Notes under the pieces: model-generated
Databases searched by the model: none
Seen by the model: only the letters and a program-made list of their open reading frames with translations
Told to the model about the DNA's origin: nothing
Source: Vibrio sp. B1FLJ16
Lineage (GTDB): Bacteria; Pseudomonadota; Gammaproteobacteria; Enterobacterales; Vibrionaceae
Assembly: GCF_905175385.1 (NCBI RefSeq)
Contig: NZ_HG992749.1
Span: forward strand, 3,015,774 to 3,079,773
Direction: 5' to 3'
Length of the DNA: 64,000 nucleotides
Translations under genes and position numbers: made by a program
Shown: piece after piece, positions 35,781 to 45,108 of the stretch
How positions within the stretch are numbered: position 1 is the stretch's first letter
How the letters are laid out: each line of letters opens with the position of its first letter

Positions 35781-37202
35781 ATGAGTCAGGATAAGATCGA
35801 CATCAAAGATGTGACTCCCAAGACTTTTAACCCGAAAACCCATAAAGGTAACGGGGATCGTTTTAACCCGAGCAATCGCATTTATGTCCGTGAAAGTAAA
35901 GGAACCTATCAAAAGCTAAGACGCTACGGCGGCTGGTTTTTATTACTCCTGTTTGCTTTGACTCCCTGGATTCCATACGGTGATCGCCAGGCCATTCTGC
36001 TTGATATTGGTAATCAGCAATTTAACTTCTTTGGCACTACACTGTATCCGCAGGATCTCACCCTGCTTGCCCTATTATTTGTGATAGCGGCATTCGGCCT
36101 GTTTTTCATTACCACATTTTTAGGCAGGGTTTGGTGTGGTTACCTCTGTCCGCAAACCGTCTGGACGTTTATGTACATCTGGTTTGAGGAGAAACTCGAA
36201 GGCAGCGCGAATAAGCGCCGCAGGCAAGATGCGAACAAGTTAACCGCCAACCTTGTGATGCGTAAAACCCTCAAACACATCGCCTGGTTTGCAATTGCGC
36301 TCGCCACTGGCTTCACTTTTGCCGGTTACTTTGTGCCTATTAAGCAACTAGTGATCGATTTCTTCACCTTTAACTCTAGCTTCTGGCCTGTTTTCTGGGT
36401 GCTGTTTTTTGCGATTTGTACTTACGGTAATGCAGGCTGGATGCGCTCAATCATGTGTATTCACATGTGCCCTTACGCACGTTTCCAGTCAGCGATGTTT
36501 GATAAAGATACCTTCATCGTTGGCTACGACACCAATCGTGGTGAACAAAGAGGCCCTCGTTCACGTAAGGCAGATCCAAAACAACTGGGGTTGGGTGACT
36601 GTATTGACTGTGATTTATGTGTCCAGGTCTGTCCGACGGGAATCGATATCCGTGATGGCTTGCAGTATGAATGTATCAACTGTGGTGCTTGTATTGATGC
36701 TTGTGACCAGACCATGGATCGCATGGGCTACGAAAAAGGGCTGATCAGCTACACCACTGAGCACCGTTTATCGGGTAAGCACACTAAAGTTCTGCGTCCT
36801 AAGCTACTTGGCTATGGTGCCGTGTTACTGATCATGGTGGGCTTATTCTTCGCGCAGATTGCATCTGTTGACCCTGCTGGTATGAGTGTAATTCGTGACC
36901 GTAACCAACTGTTCCGCGTTAACAGTTCCGGTGAAGTGGAAAATACCTACACCCTTAAACTGATCAATAAGACCCAACAGACACAAGAATACACTCTTGA
37001 TGTCAGCGGCCTAAGCGATGTGAGCTGGTACGGTAAACAAACCGTACAGGTACAACCGGGTGAAGTGCTGAACTTACCATTGAGTCTTGGCGCAGATCCT
37101 GACAAGCTAAACTCTGCGATAACAACAATTCAGTTTATACTCACCGATAAGAGTAACGATTTCACTATCGAAGTGGAAAGCAGGTTTATCAAGAAACTCT
37201 GA
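35781..37202 (+). CDS. ccoG: Cytochrome c oxidase accessory protein CcoG
   Basis: Membrane iron-sulfur protein needed for copper handling during cbb3-oxidase assembly (FixG/RdxA family), 473 residues. Membrane helices lie at about 50-70, 90-112, 160-185, 195-215 and 345-365. It has CGYLCPQTVW and MCIHMCPYARFQ in the membrane part and two ferredoxin-type clusters (CIDCDLCVQVCPTGID and CINCGACIDACD). The C-terminal 110 residues form a periplasmic Ig-like domain. AGAAGGA precedes the ATG. Confidence 0.95.
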   Translation: MSQDKIDIKDVTPKTFNPKTHKGNGDRFNPSNRIYVRESKGTYQKLRRYGGWFLLLLFALTPWIPYGDRQAILLDIGNQQFNFFGTTLYPQDLTLLALLFVIAAFGLFFITTFLGRVWCGYLCPQTVWTFMYIWFEEKLEGSANKRRRQDANKLTANLVMRKTLKHIAWFAIALATGFTFAGYFVPIKQLVIDFFTFNSSFWPVFWVLFFAICTYGNAGWMRSIMCIHMCPYARFQSAMFDKDTFIVGYDTNRGEQRGPRSRKADPKQLGLGDCIDCDLCVQVCPTGIDIRDGLQYECINCGACIDACDQTMDRMGYEKGLISYTTEHRLSGKHTKVLRPKLLGYGAVLLIMVGLFFAQIASVDPAGMSVIRDRNQLFRVNSSGEVENTYTLKLINKTQQTQEYTLDVSGLSDVSWYGKQTVQVQPGEVLNLPLSLGADPDKLNSAITTIQFILTDKSNDFTIEVESRFIKKL

Positions 37203-37227
37203 TTCCAGCTTCGATAACTAATGGAAT

Positions 37228-37250
37228 AAGGCTCAGTAATGAGCCTTTTT
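37228..37250 (+). terminator. Hairpin with T run between ccoG and srkA
   Basis: AAGGCTCA-GTAA-TGAGCCTT followed by TTT looks like the ccoG terminator. It directly abuts, and partly contains, the translation start of srkA. Confidence 0.75.
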
Positions 37251-37256
37251 ATTTAT

Positions 37257-38243
37257 ATGTCCCAAGGTACGTTTAACTTTGACGCCCTAACCCCGGATTT
37301 TATGTGGTATGCGTTAGAAAGCATCGGTGTTCGCGCAGAATCTGGCTTTCTCCCTCTCAACAGCTATGAAAACCGTGTTTATCAGTTTACTGATGAAGAG
37401 CGCCGTCGCTACGTGGTGAAGTTCTATCGTCCAGAACGTTGGAGTAACGAACAAATTCAGGAAGAGCACGATTTCACTCTGGAGCTGATCGACAATGAAA
37501 TCCCGGTCGCCCCACCAGTACTACTGAACGGCCAGACCTTACATCACTACCAGGGCTATAACTTTGCTCTGTTTGAAAGCGTCGGCGGGCGTCAGTTTGA
37601 AGTGGATAATTTAGATCAGCTCGAAGGCGTTGGCAGATTTCTCGGCCGCATCCATAAAGTCGGCAGTCAGAAAGCGTTTCAGCACCGGCCAAGTATCGGA
37701 TTACAGGAATACCTCTACCAACCACGTGAGCTTTTGCAAAACTCAAATATGATTCCGATGCACCTGGAAAACAGTTTTTTCAATGATTTGGATATGCTAA
37801 TCAAATCTATTGAGAATCACTGGCGAGAAGATTTCAATACCATTCGTCTGCATGGAGATTGTCATCCGGGCAATATCCTGTGGCGTGACGGCCCGATGTT
37901 CGTAGACTTAGACGACTCACGTAACGGACCTGCTGTACAAGATTTGTGGATGCTGCTCAGCGGAGAGCGTCAGGAGAAATTGATGCAGCTGGATACGATT
38001 CTGGAAGCATATCAGGAGTTTTGCGATTTTAATTCAGCAGAATTGAAACTTATAGAACCTCTTCGCGGTCTACGAATGGTGCACTACATGGCTTGGTTAG
38101 CAAAACGTTGGCATGATCCGGCATTTCCGCTCGCTTTTCCATGGTTTAATGAGCCAAAATACTGGGAAGGTCAAGTCCTTGCGTTTAAAGAGCAGATTGC
38201 CAGCTTAGAAGAAGCCCCCCTCTCTTTAATGCCTCAATGGTAA
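37257..38243 (+). CDS. srkA: Stress response kinase SrkA (RdoA/YihE)
   Basis: Ser/Thr protein kinase of aminoglycoside-phosphotransferase fold that protects against stress-induced death; encoded with dsbA under Cpx control in E. coli. It has 328 residues from the ATG at 37257, identical in length to E. coli. The family blocks are LNSYENRVYQF, VVKFYRPERW, RLHGDCHPGNILWRDGP and VDLDDSRNGPAVQDLW. An in-frame ATG at 37239 has a better ribosome site (TAAGG) but lies in the hairpin; homology favours 37257. Confidence 0.94.
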   Translation: MSQGTFNFDALTPDFMWYALESIGVRAESGFLPLNSYENRVYQFTDEERRRYVVKFYRPERWSNEQIQEEHDFTLELIDNEIPVAPPVLLNGQTLHHYQGYNFALFESVGGRQFEVDNLDQLEGVGRFLGRIHKVGSQKAFQHRPSIGLQEYLYQPRELLQNSNMIPMHLENSFFNDLDMLIKSIENHWREDFNTIRLHGDCHPGNILWRDGPMFVDLDDSRNGPAVQDLWMLLSGERQEKLMQLDTILEAYQEFCDFNSAELKLIEPLRGLRMVHYMAWLAKRWHDPAFPLAFPWFNEPKYWEGQVLAFKEQIASLEEAPLSLMPQW

Positions 38244-38276
38244 ATCAGCCAAATAATTCAAAAAGGAGATATTTAG

Positions 38277-38879
38277 ATGAAAAAGCTGTTCGCACTGTTT
38301 TCTATGCTAATGCTGAGCCTCACGGCAAATGCCGCTCAGTTCAAAGAAGGTGAACATTACAAAGTACTGGACTTAGAGGCATCAAGTAAGCCTGTTGTTA
38401 CTGAGTTCTTCTCATTCTACTGCCCGCACTGTAATTCTTTCGAACCGGTTATTCAGCAGCTTAAAAAGCAGTTACCAGAAGGCGTAAAACTACAAAAGAA
38501 CCACGTATCTTTCATGGGTGGCAAGATGGGGCCTTCTATGAGTAAAGCATTCGCCACCATGGTCGCGCTAAAGATTGAAGACAAAATGGTGCCAGTAATG
38601 TTTAACCGCATTCACAATATGCGTAAAGCACCACGTGACGACGCTGAACTGCGCCAGATATTTCTGGATGAAGGCGTAGACGCGAACAAATTTGACTCAG
38701 CATTCAAAGGCTTTGCAGTCGACTCCATGATTCGCCGCATGGATAAACAGTTTTCAGACAGCGGCCTGACAGGAGTTCCGGCGGTAATCGTCAATAACAA
38801 GTACCAGGTACAGGCACAAAGCATCAAAACCACGGACGAGTATTTTGCTTTGGTGAACTACTTACTGGAACTGAAATAA
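38277..38879 (+). CDS. dsbA: Thiol:disulfide interchange protein DsbA
   Basis: Periplasmic oxidase that puts disulfides into exported proteins (TcpG in V. cholerae). 200 residues with a signal peptide (1-19, cut at ANA-AQ), the CPHC active site at 49-52 and the cis-proline loop TGVPAVIVN near the end. It lies 33 nt after srkA with an AAAAGGAG site, so the srkA-dsbA operon is conserved. Confidence 0.97.
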   Translation: MKKLFALFSMLMLSLTANAAQFKEGEHYKVLDLEASSKPVVTEFFSFYCPHCNSFEPVIQQLKKQLPEGVKLQKNHVSFMGGKMGPSMSKAFATMVALKIEDKMVPVMFNRIHNMRKAPRDDAELRQIFLDEGVDANKFDSAFKGFAVDSMIRRMDKQFSDSGLTGVPAVIVNNKYQVQAQSIKTTDEYFALVNYLLELK

Positions 38880-38896
38880 ACCAGCACAAATCGCAC

Positions 38897-38925
38897 AAAG
38901 GGGAGCTTACGCTCCCCTTTGTTTT
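38897..38925 (+). terminator. Terminator after dsbA
   Basis: AAAGGGGAGC-TTAC-GCTCCCCTTT with GTTTT after it; an excellent stem that can also serve the converging acyltransferase gene. Confidence 0.88.
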
Positions 38926-38936
38926 ATCTGCTGCCG

Positions 38937-39776
38937 TTACTTATGGATATCTTGCAGTATCTGATCTTTTTCTTGCCAGACATCACCCAACCACTGCTGG
39001 AACTGGCGTTTGTATGGCTTATCATTAAAGTAATCACCCAGTACTTGCTCATCAACCGGCAGTACCTTTACCCGCACCACGATTTTGCTCATCCGTCCCA
39101 TCATCATGTCTTTGAATGGTTTATCAGTGTTCTCCGGATAAGCCAGAGTCACATCAATGATGTTATCAAACTGATCGCCCATCGCAGCCAGCGTGTAAGC
39201 GATGCCACCTGATTTTGGCTGCAGAAGATACTCATATCTTGCATTACCCGAACGCTGTTTGTCTGTGGTAAAACGTGTGCCTTCAACGTAGTTCACCACC
39301 GTTGTCGGAGTATGCTTAAACCTTGCACAAGAACGACGGGTCGTCGCCAGATCCTGACCACGCTTGTGCGGGTTACGGATAAGATATTCACGCGAATAAC
39401 GGCGCATAAACGGCATATCCAGTGCCCAGCACGCCATGCCTATAAAAGGAACATACAATAGCTGCTGCTTAAGGAAAAATTTTGGCATCGGAATACGGTC
39501 TTTAAACACGCAGCACAGCACAACAATATCCGTCCAGCTAAGGTGATTGCTGATAAGCAGATACCAGCCATCCTTTTTCAGCTCCTCACCACCCTGCACA
39601 TCCCACTCAACACGGTTAGACAGAGCGAGAATACCCGCATTCACCGTTGACCATACCCACATTACTTTATTAGCGGCTTCAGTACCCTTCGCTTTCAGCT
39701 GTATACCCGGAAGAAAAAACTTAATCATGGCGATAATGCAAATTGCCAGCGAGCAGATCGCCGAATTTAAGATCAC
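38937..39776 (-). CDS. yihG: PlsC-type acyltransferase (YihG-like)
   Basis: Membrane acyltransferase of the 1-acyl-glycerol-3-phosphate acyltransferase superfamily, 279 residues. An N-terminal membrane helix (5-30) is followed by the catalytic HX4D box (NHLSWTDIV), the binding box with an EGTRF motif, and a hydrophobic patch MPFMRRY. It resembles E. coli YihG, which modifies phospholipid acyl chains and also neighbours dsbA. The exact acceptor is uncertain. Confidence 0.85.
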   Translation of the reverse strand: MILNSAICSLAICIIAMIKFFLPGIQLKAKGTEAANKVMWVWSTVNAGILALSNRVEWDVQGGEELKKDGWYLLISNHLSWTDIVVLCCVFKDRIPMPKFFLKQQLLYVPFIGMACWALDMPFMRRYSREYLIRNPHKRGQDLATTRRSCARFKHTPTTVVNYVEGTRFTTDKQRSGNARYEYLLQPKSGGIAYTLAAMGDQFDNIIDVTLAYPENTDKPFKDMMMGRMSKIVVRVKVLPVDEQVLGDYFNDKPYKRQFQQWLGDVWQEKDQILQDIHK

Positions 39777-39963
39777 AAGAGAAGCGTTAAAAAAAAAGTA
39801 ACAAATATGCCAGCATGATAACCAAGTAATAATGATAAGGTGTGTAATAAAACAGCGTGTAATTATACTGTCCCACTGCTACATTGAAACACTTATCAGA
39901 ATGGTCTGATTAGTCACTCGCAACGAGCACTAAACTATTCATTTGCTAATAGGGAGATCACGA

Positions 39964-40920
39964 ATGAAAGCAAGACTAGCAGTCTTGGCTCTCGCCTTTA
40001 TCGTCAGCTCAGCTCAGGCTCGGCTCGCAGAAACCGCCGGACTCAGCGGAGAGCTTTCACTTAACGCAGGATTTGTTACATCGGAATCTAACTTTAATAC
40101 CGACAGCGACAAGACCATCGATTCACTGAGTCACAGTGCAGACAGTGACAGCTCCGTGGTTGCAGGCCCGCTGGGAAACATCGCTTACACCTTCGGCACA
40201 CAGCTCAATCAGCAAGTGTACACAGGTACCACCCGCTCGGATGTGGCTATTGGTACACTGGCCTTTCAGCTCGGCTATCAATATCAGTTGCCGTCTGGCA
40301 CCGTGCTTGACGTATCCTACTTACCAACTTTGCTGGAAGGAGAAGCGTGGCGTAACCCCTATCAGGTAGGTGTTGCCCGGCGTACAACCGATGAGATTGG
40401 CAACGCATACCGCTTACAGATAAAAGGACTGATTGATAAGAACTTCAATCTCGACTTGGCGTTTGCCGACAAACAGATAGATGACGAAGAGGTCACTGAT
40501 CGCACGCTCGCCCGTGATGCTGATATTTACTACATCAAAGGCGATTACCGAATTCTCGTTAATCGCACTGCGATGTTGCAGCCTGCTTTCACTTACATTA
40601 ATCACGATGCCGATGGTGACGCTGAATCGTTCGATTCATACGGGCTTGATATCAGCTGGTTTAAATTTATTAACCGTCACCGCCTGGCACTTACCGCTGG
40701 CTACAGCTACAAGGATTACCAGTCACAGAGCCTGACATTTGCCAAAACACGCAGTGATGACACGGTGAAACTGTTTGCAGCCTACGAATACCAAAATGTT
40801 TTTGACTGGCAAGACTGGTCGTTTATCTCTTTCGCAGGTTACAGTCAAACCAGCTCAAACATTACCTTCTACGACGAGAAGCAATACCTGATGTCGGTAG
40901 GTTTAAACTACCACTTTTAA
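39964..40920 (+). CDS. DUF2860-like outer membrane protein
   Basis: 318-residue protein with a signal peptide (1-19, cut after AQA), alternating hydrophobic strands throughout and a terminal phenylalanine (VGLNYHF), all typical of an outer-membrane beta-barrel. I recall this sequence type as DUF2860, found mainly in vibrios and of unknown function. GGGAG lies 8 nt before the ATG at 39964. It stands alone between divergent yihG and convergent comM. Confidence 0.78.
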   Translation: MKARLAVLALAFIVSSAQARLAETAGLSGELSLNAGFVTSESNFNTDSDKTIDSLSHSADSDSSVVAGPLGNIAYTFGTQLNQQVYTGTTRSDVAIGTLAFQLGYQYQLPSGTVLDVSYLPTLLEGEAWRNPYQVGVARRTTDEIGNAYRLQIKGLIDKNFNLDLAFADKQIDDEEVTDRTLARDADIYYIKGDYRILVNRTAMLQPAFTYINHDADGDAESFDSYGLDISWFKFINRHRLALTAGYSYKDYQSQSLTFAKTRSDDTVKLFAAYEYQNVFDWQDWSFISFAGYSQTSSNITFYDEKQYLMSVGLNYHF

Positions 40921-40946
40921 TCAGTTGACGGACTCATACGAACTTA

Positions 40947-42470
40947 TTACACCGCTTGAGCCGTCAATTGTTTCAGTAACCTGTCCATTGCACGATACCC
41001 GAGTGCTTCCGCCAGATGGGAGCGCTCAATCTGATCAGCACCTTCAAGATCAGCGATGGTACGCGCGACCTTTATGATCCGGTGATAAGCCCGGATAGAC
41101 AAACCAAGGCGGTGCAAAGCGGTCTCTAAGAATTCTGCATCACTTTTTTGCAGCGGACAGAACGCTTCTATCTCGCGGCTGCCGAGCAGTGCGTTAACCT
41201 TACCACTGCGATTGAGCATCTGAGAACGGGCATAGTTAACCCGCTCTTTCACCACTGCTGTAGGTTCACCCCGGTCACCGCCTTCAGACAAGGTTCCCTT
41301 TGGCAAAGCCGGGATTTCCAGTGACATATCGAATCTGTCCAGTAGTGGTCCCGACAAGCGTCCGAGGTAACGCAAAATGGCTTGCGGGTTGGTGCGCGCC
41401 TGATTTCCTTCGTAATAGCCTGTCGGGCTTGGATTAAGTGCACCCACCAGCTGAAAACGAGCGGGAAAGCGGGTTTTCCCTTGAGCACGTGAGATAATGA
41501 TCTCACCGGATTCGAGCGGTTCACGCAGTGAATCCAGCACTTTACGATCAAACTCCGGCATTTCATCCAGAAACAATAAGCCATTGTGGGCCAAAGAAAT
41601 CTCCCCCGGCCTTGGCACCGAACCACCGCCGACCAAAGCAGCCATCGAACTTGAGTGGTGCGGAGCACGGAATGGCCGCAACTTCCAGTTATGCTCGTTG
41701 ATTTCACTCTGAGTCAGCGATGCCACCGAGGCAGTTTCCATTGCTTCTTCATCGCTCATTTCAGGCAACAAATCACACAGCCGCGATGCCAACATCGTTT
41801 TTCCGGTACCGGGCGGACCTAAAAACAGCAGATTATGATTACCTGCCGCCGCAATTTCTAAAGCGCGCTTACCCTGCTGCTGACCAATGATATCCTGCAG
41901 ATCTCGACCATGGTCTTCTGTTACAACACGTTCAGGAGCCTGATGTAAATTAAGTCGATGCTGGCCGCACAACTCAGCACACACTTCCAGTAACGATTGT
42001 GCCGATTTATGCTGATCTTTACCCACCAGCGCAGCCTGATCACCATTCAAATGTGGCACAACCAAATAACGCTGAACCTTGCTTGCAGCTAAAGCAGCGG
42101 GCAGCACACCTTTCACCGGACGGAGACCGCCAGAAAGCGCTAACTCACCGACAAATTCGTAGTTTTTGAGCTTATCTGCCGTGATTTGATCCGAAGCAGC
42201 CAAAATACCCAATGCAATGGGTAAATCAAAGCGACCACCCTCCTTGGGCAGATCCGCCGGAGCTAAATTGACGGTAATACGCTTGGCCGGAAACTGAAAA
42301 TTAGAGTTAATGATCGCACTGCGTACCCGGTCTTTGGATTCCTTTACTGTAGTTTCCGGCAACCCAACCAGAGTAAAGCCTGGCATGCCATTACTAATAT
42401 GTACTTCCACGCTCACTGACGGCGCTTGTACCCCGACACTTGCCCTACTATGAATGATTGCCAGCCCCAT
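40947..42470 (-). CDS. comM: Competence helicase ComM (YifB)
   Basis: AAA+ hexameric branch-migration helicase that extends integration of transforming DNA. It has 507 residues: an N-terminal Lon-like fold (1-170), an AAA+ domain with Walker A GPPGTGKTMLA and Walker B LLFLDEMPEF, and a C-terminal Mg-chelatase-like domain. Conserved FRAPHHSSS and LDRFDMSLEI are present. It is divergent from the ilv leader region. Confidence 0.95.
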   Translation of the reverse strand: MGLAIIHSRASVGVQAPSVSVEVHISNGMPGFTLVGLPETTVKESKDRVRSAIINSNFQFPAKRITVNLAPADLPKEGGRFDLPIALGILAASDQITADKLKNYEFVGELALSGGLRPVKGVLPAALAASKVQRYLVVPHLNGDQAALVGKDQHKSAQSLLEVCAELCGQHRLNLHQAPERVVTEDHGRDLQDIIGQQQGKRALEIAAAGNHNLLFLGPPGTGKTMLASRLCDLLPEMSDEEAMETASVASLTQSEINEHNWKLRPFRAPHHSSSMAALVGGGSVPRPGEISLAHNGLLFLDEMPEFDRKVLDSLREPLESGEIIISRAQGKTRFPARFQLVGALNPSPTGYYEGNQARTNPQAILRYLGRLSGPLLDRFDMSLEIPALPKGTLSEGGDRGEPTAVVKERVNYARSQMLNRSGKVNALLGSREIEAFCPLQKSDAEFLETALHRLGLSIRAYHRIIKVARTIADLEGADQIERSHLAEALGYRAMDRLLKQLTAQAV

Positions 42471-42675
42471 ATGCTCCCCGAGTTATTGAATATTATATAA
42501 ACAAACGCTTTATCTGATTGGTTATGTTTTATACCGCGTCCCATTTGAGCGTTAATGTGAAAAAAGAATGACTTTTTGCTTGTCACGCAGAGGATTTGTG
42601 TGATACCACTAAAGACGCAAACAATTACGTAGAACATTACACAATACTTTTTAACGTAAATAGAACGACAGACAG

Positions 42676-42765
42676 ATGAATCTTTTCGCTTACATTAACT
42701 CACTGCTAGCCCTGATTATCGTGGTCATTATTGGCACCGCGCGGGGTATTGTGGGCGAAAGATAA
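42676..42765 (+). CDS. ilvL: ilv operon leader peptide
   Basis: A 29-residue ORF rich in branched-chain residues (MNLFAYINSLLALIIVVIIG...) begins 260 nt ahead of ilvG and ends 12 nt before an attenuator hairpin. The run Leu-Leu-Ala-Leu-Ile-Ile-Val-Val-Ile-Ile is where ribosomes would stall when Ile/Val/Leu-tRNAs are short. It has the role of E. coli IlvL but an unrelated sequence. ACAGACAG upstream is a poor ribosome site. Confidence 0.85.
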   Translation: MNLFAYINSLLALIIVVIIGTARGIVGER

Positions 42766-42776
42766 CCACAAATTAC

Positions 42777-42814
42777 AAAAAACCCCCGCACTGAAAAGTC
42801 CGGGGGTTTTTTTT
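42777..42814 (+). terminator. ilv attenuator
   Basis: AAAAAACCCCCG and CGGGGGTTTTTTTT form a strong G/C stem with an eight-T tail. GCGGGG in the leader ORF (42741-42746) can pair with CCCCGC in the left arm, which would serve as antiterminator when the ribosome stalls. Between it and ilvG (42815-42935) I see only the ilvG ribosome site. Confidence 0.88.
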
Positions 42815-42935
42815 ACAACTACAAGTTGTCATCTGTCTAACCCTTGGACAGTTTAACGGGAAGAATGGGAGTGCACATGAAGTGCAATACAAATGGTGAT
42901 AGCTACGAGCCACAACGTAGCAAAGGAGGTTTACG

Positions 42936-44582
42936 ATGACTGGAGCACAACTTGTCGTAGCCGCTTTAAGACAGCAAGGCATCAAAACCGTGTTTGGTTA
43001 CCCAGGCGGAGCCATCATGCCAATCTACGATGCCTTGTATGACGGAGGTGTAGAGCACATCCTGTGCCGTCATGAACAAGGGGCTGCCATGGCTGCTATC
43101 GGCATGGCCCGATCCACTCAAGATGTTGCCGTATGTATGGCGACTTCTGGCCCTGGGGCCACCAACCTTGTTACCGGCCTTGCCGACGCGTTCCTTGATT
43201 CAGTTCCTCTGGTAGCCATTACAGGTCAGGTTGCCAGCTCTCATATCGGTACCGACGCTTTCCAGGAAATGGATGTCATTGGTATGTCTCTCTCCTGTAC
43301 CAAGCACAGCTACCTGGTTACAGAAATTGAAGATCTTGCCCCTACGCTGGCCGAAGCATTTGAAGTGGCGAAAACTGGCCGTCCTGGTCCGGTAATCGTA
43401 GATATCGCCAAAGATGTGCAGCTTGCTCAGGCCCCGACAGAACTTCTGCCTCCCTACGTTGCACCAGCCATTGAAGATGTCAGCGCTGAAGACATTCAGC
43501 GAGCCCAGGCAGTTCTGGCTGAGTCTACCCGCCCGGTGTTGTACGTCGGCGGTGGTGTTCAACTAGCAAAAGCAACTAATGCGGTACGAGAGTTCTTACG
43601 CCTGAATCCAATGCCAGCGGTAAGCACTCTGAAAGGTTTAGGTACCATTGAGCGCCATGATCCGCATTATCTTGGCATGCTGGGCATGCACGGTACCAAA
43701 GCTGCCAACCTAGTCGTTCAGGAAGCAGACTTATTGATTGTGGTGGGCGCGCGATTTGATGACCGTGTGACCGGTAAGCTCGACACCTTTGCACCGAATG
43801 CAAAAGTGATCCATATCGATATCGATGCAGCCGAAATCCATAAACTTCGCCACGCAAACGCACCACTGCGTGGTGACATTAATACCATTCTTCCTCAACT
43901 AGAACTTACCCAGGACATCTCGCCATGGGTTCAACACAGTGAAAGCTTACGCAGCGGCTTTAAGTGGCGCTACGATCACCCGGGCGAGCTTATCTATGCG
44001 CCGTTATTGCTCAAGCAACTGTCGGACATGATGCCGGACAGCTCGATCGTATCGACAGACGTTGGCCAGCACCAAATGTGGGCAGCGCAGCATATCCAGC
44101 CGCGTGAACCTCAAAACTTCATCACCTCCGCAGGTCTGGGCACCATGGGCTTTGGTCTGCCAGCAGCCATGGGCGCAGCTGTCGCCCGTCCGGATGACCA
44201 GTCTGTTCTTATCTCCGGTGACGGTTCATTTATGATGAACGTGCAGGAACTAGGGACTCTAAAGCGCCGTCAGATTCCGGTGAAAATTGTGCTGCTTAAC
44301 AACCAGCGCCTGGGTATGGTTCGCCAATGGCAGTCACTGTTCTTCGATGGAAGACACAGTGAAACCATCCTAGATGACAACCCAGATTTCGTGATGCTGG
44401 CAAAAGCGTTCGATATTCCGGGTAAGACCATCACTAAGAAAGAAGAAGTCGAGCCTGCGCTAAAAGAGATGCTGGCAAGCAAAACCGCTTACATGCTTCA
44501 TGTATTAATCGACGAAGAAGAAAACGTGTGGCCATTGGTGCCACCTGGCGCATCAAACAGTGATATGTTGGAAAACACCTAG
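42936..44582 (+). CDS. ilvG: Acetolactate synthase II large subunit IlvG
   Basis: TPP-dependent acetohydroxyacid synthase catalysing the first common step of Ile/Val/Leu synthesis. It has 548 residues, intact, unlike the frameshifted gene of E. coli K-12. The TPP glutamate lies in [11 protein letters not shown], and the metal/TPP motif is GDGSFMMN with LLNNQRLGM downstream. AAAGGAGG sits 6 nt before the ATG. ilvM follows after 11 nt. Confidence 0.96.
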   Translation: MTGAQLVVAALRQQGIKTVFGYPGGAIMPIYDALYDGGVEHILCRHEQGAAMAAIGMARSTQDVAVCMATSGPGATNLVTGLADAFLDSVPLVAITGQVASSHIGTDAFQEMDVIGMSLSCTKHSYLVTEIEDLAPTLAEAFEVAKTGRPGPVIVDIAKDVQLAQAPTELLPPYVAPAIEDVSAEDIQRAQAVLAESTRPVLYVGGGVQLAKATNAVREFLRLNPMPAVSTLKGLGTIERHDPHYLGMLGMHGTKAANLVVQEADLLIVVGARFDDRVTGKLDTFAPNAKVIHIDIDAAEIHKLRHANAPLRGDINTILPQLELTQDISPWVQHSESLRSGFKWRYDHPGELIYAPLLLKQLSDMMPDSSIVSTDVGQHQMWAAQHIQPREPQNFITSAGLGTMGFGLPAAMGAAVARPDDQSVLISGDGSFMMNVQELGTLKRRQIPVKIVLLNNQRLGMVRQWQSLFFDGRHSETILDDNPDFVMLAKAFDIPGKTITKKEEVEPALKEMLASKTAYMLHVLIDEEENVWPLVPPGASNSDMLENT

Positions 44583-44593
44583 GAGAGCATCAC

Positions 44594-44878
44594 ATGGACA
44601 GATATTTACTCGACATAAAAGCCGATGACAAACCGGTCCTGTTAGAGCGCGTTCTGCGTGTGATTCGTCACCGGGGGTTCGTGATAAAGCAAGTAGCGGC
44701 AACGCAAAACCATGAAAGCAAGGTCGCCAGCGTTGAAATCATCGTCGACAGTGACCGCCCGATTTCCTTTTTGATTAATCAAATTGAGAAATTATGGGAT
44801 GTGCGTAAAGTAGAAGTACTAAAAATCCGCAATGATGAGCTGCCAAATCACAATTTACAGCAACAGGTAAGCGCGTAA
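44594..44878 (+). CDS. ilvM: Acetolactate synthase II regulatory subunit IlvM
   Basis: Small ACT-domain partner of IlvG, 94 residues (E. coli 87), with the beta-alpha-beta pattern DRYLLDIKADDKPVLLERVLRVIRHRGF. The isozyme II pair is normally valine-insensitive. AGGAG is 7 nt upstream. Confidence 0.93.
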   Translation: MDRYLLDIKADDKPVLLERVLRVIRHRGFVIKQVAATQNHESKVASVEIIVDSDRPISFLINQIEKLWDVRKVEVLKIRNDELPNHNLQQQVSA

Positions 44879-45108
44879 GGATGGCAGATCGGACTACCGG
44901 TTTACTCTGATGATAAAGCCGGTAGCCAAGGACAAAAGCTGTAAATTTTTATAACCAGCAACACAATGGAAACGGGCGGCACCAGACGCGGCCTGAGAAT
45001 TAAAAACAACTGCAAGCGGCCTACGATGGCCTATTAACAAGCCCACAAAGAGAAGTGGCGCTGATTAGACTGTGTGTCCCCGGAGCAGAAGTAAGAAGGA
45101 ATTAATAA
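44879..45108 (+). other. ilvM-ilvD spacer where ilvE would be expected
   Basis: 230 bp without a credible gene. It holds a hairpin CTACCGGTTTA/TAAAGCCGGTAG (about 44894-44927) and three GGCCT-containing stretches near 44990-45030. An ATG at 44881 opens only nine codons. I see no IlvE-like residues in any frame. AGAAGGA before ilvD ends it. Confidence 0.7.
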
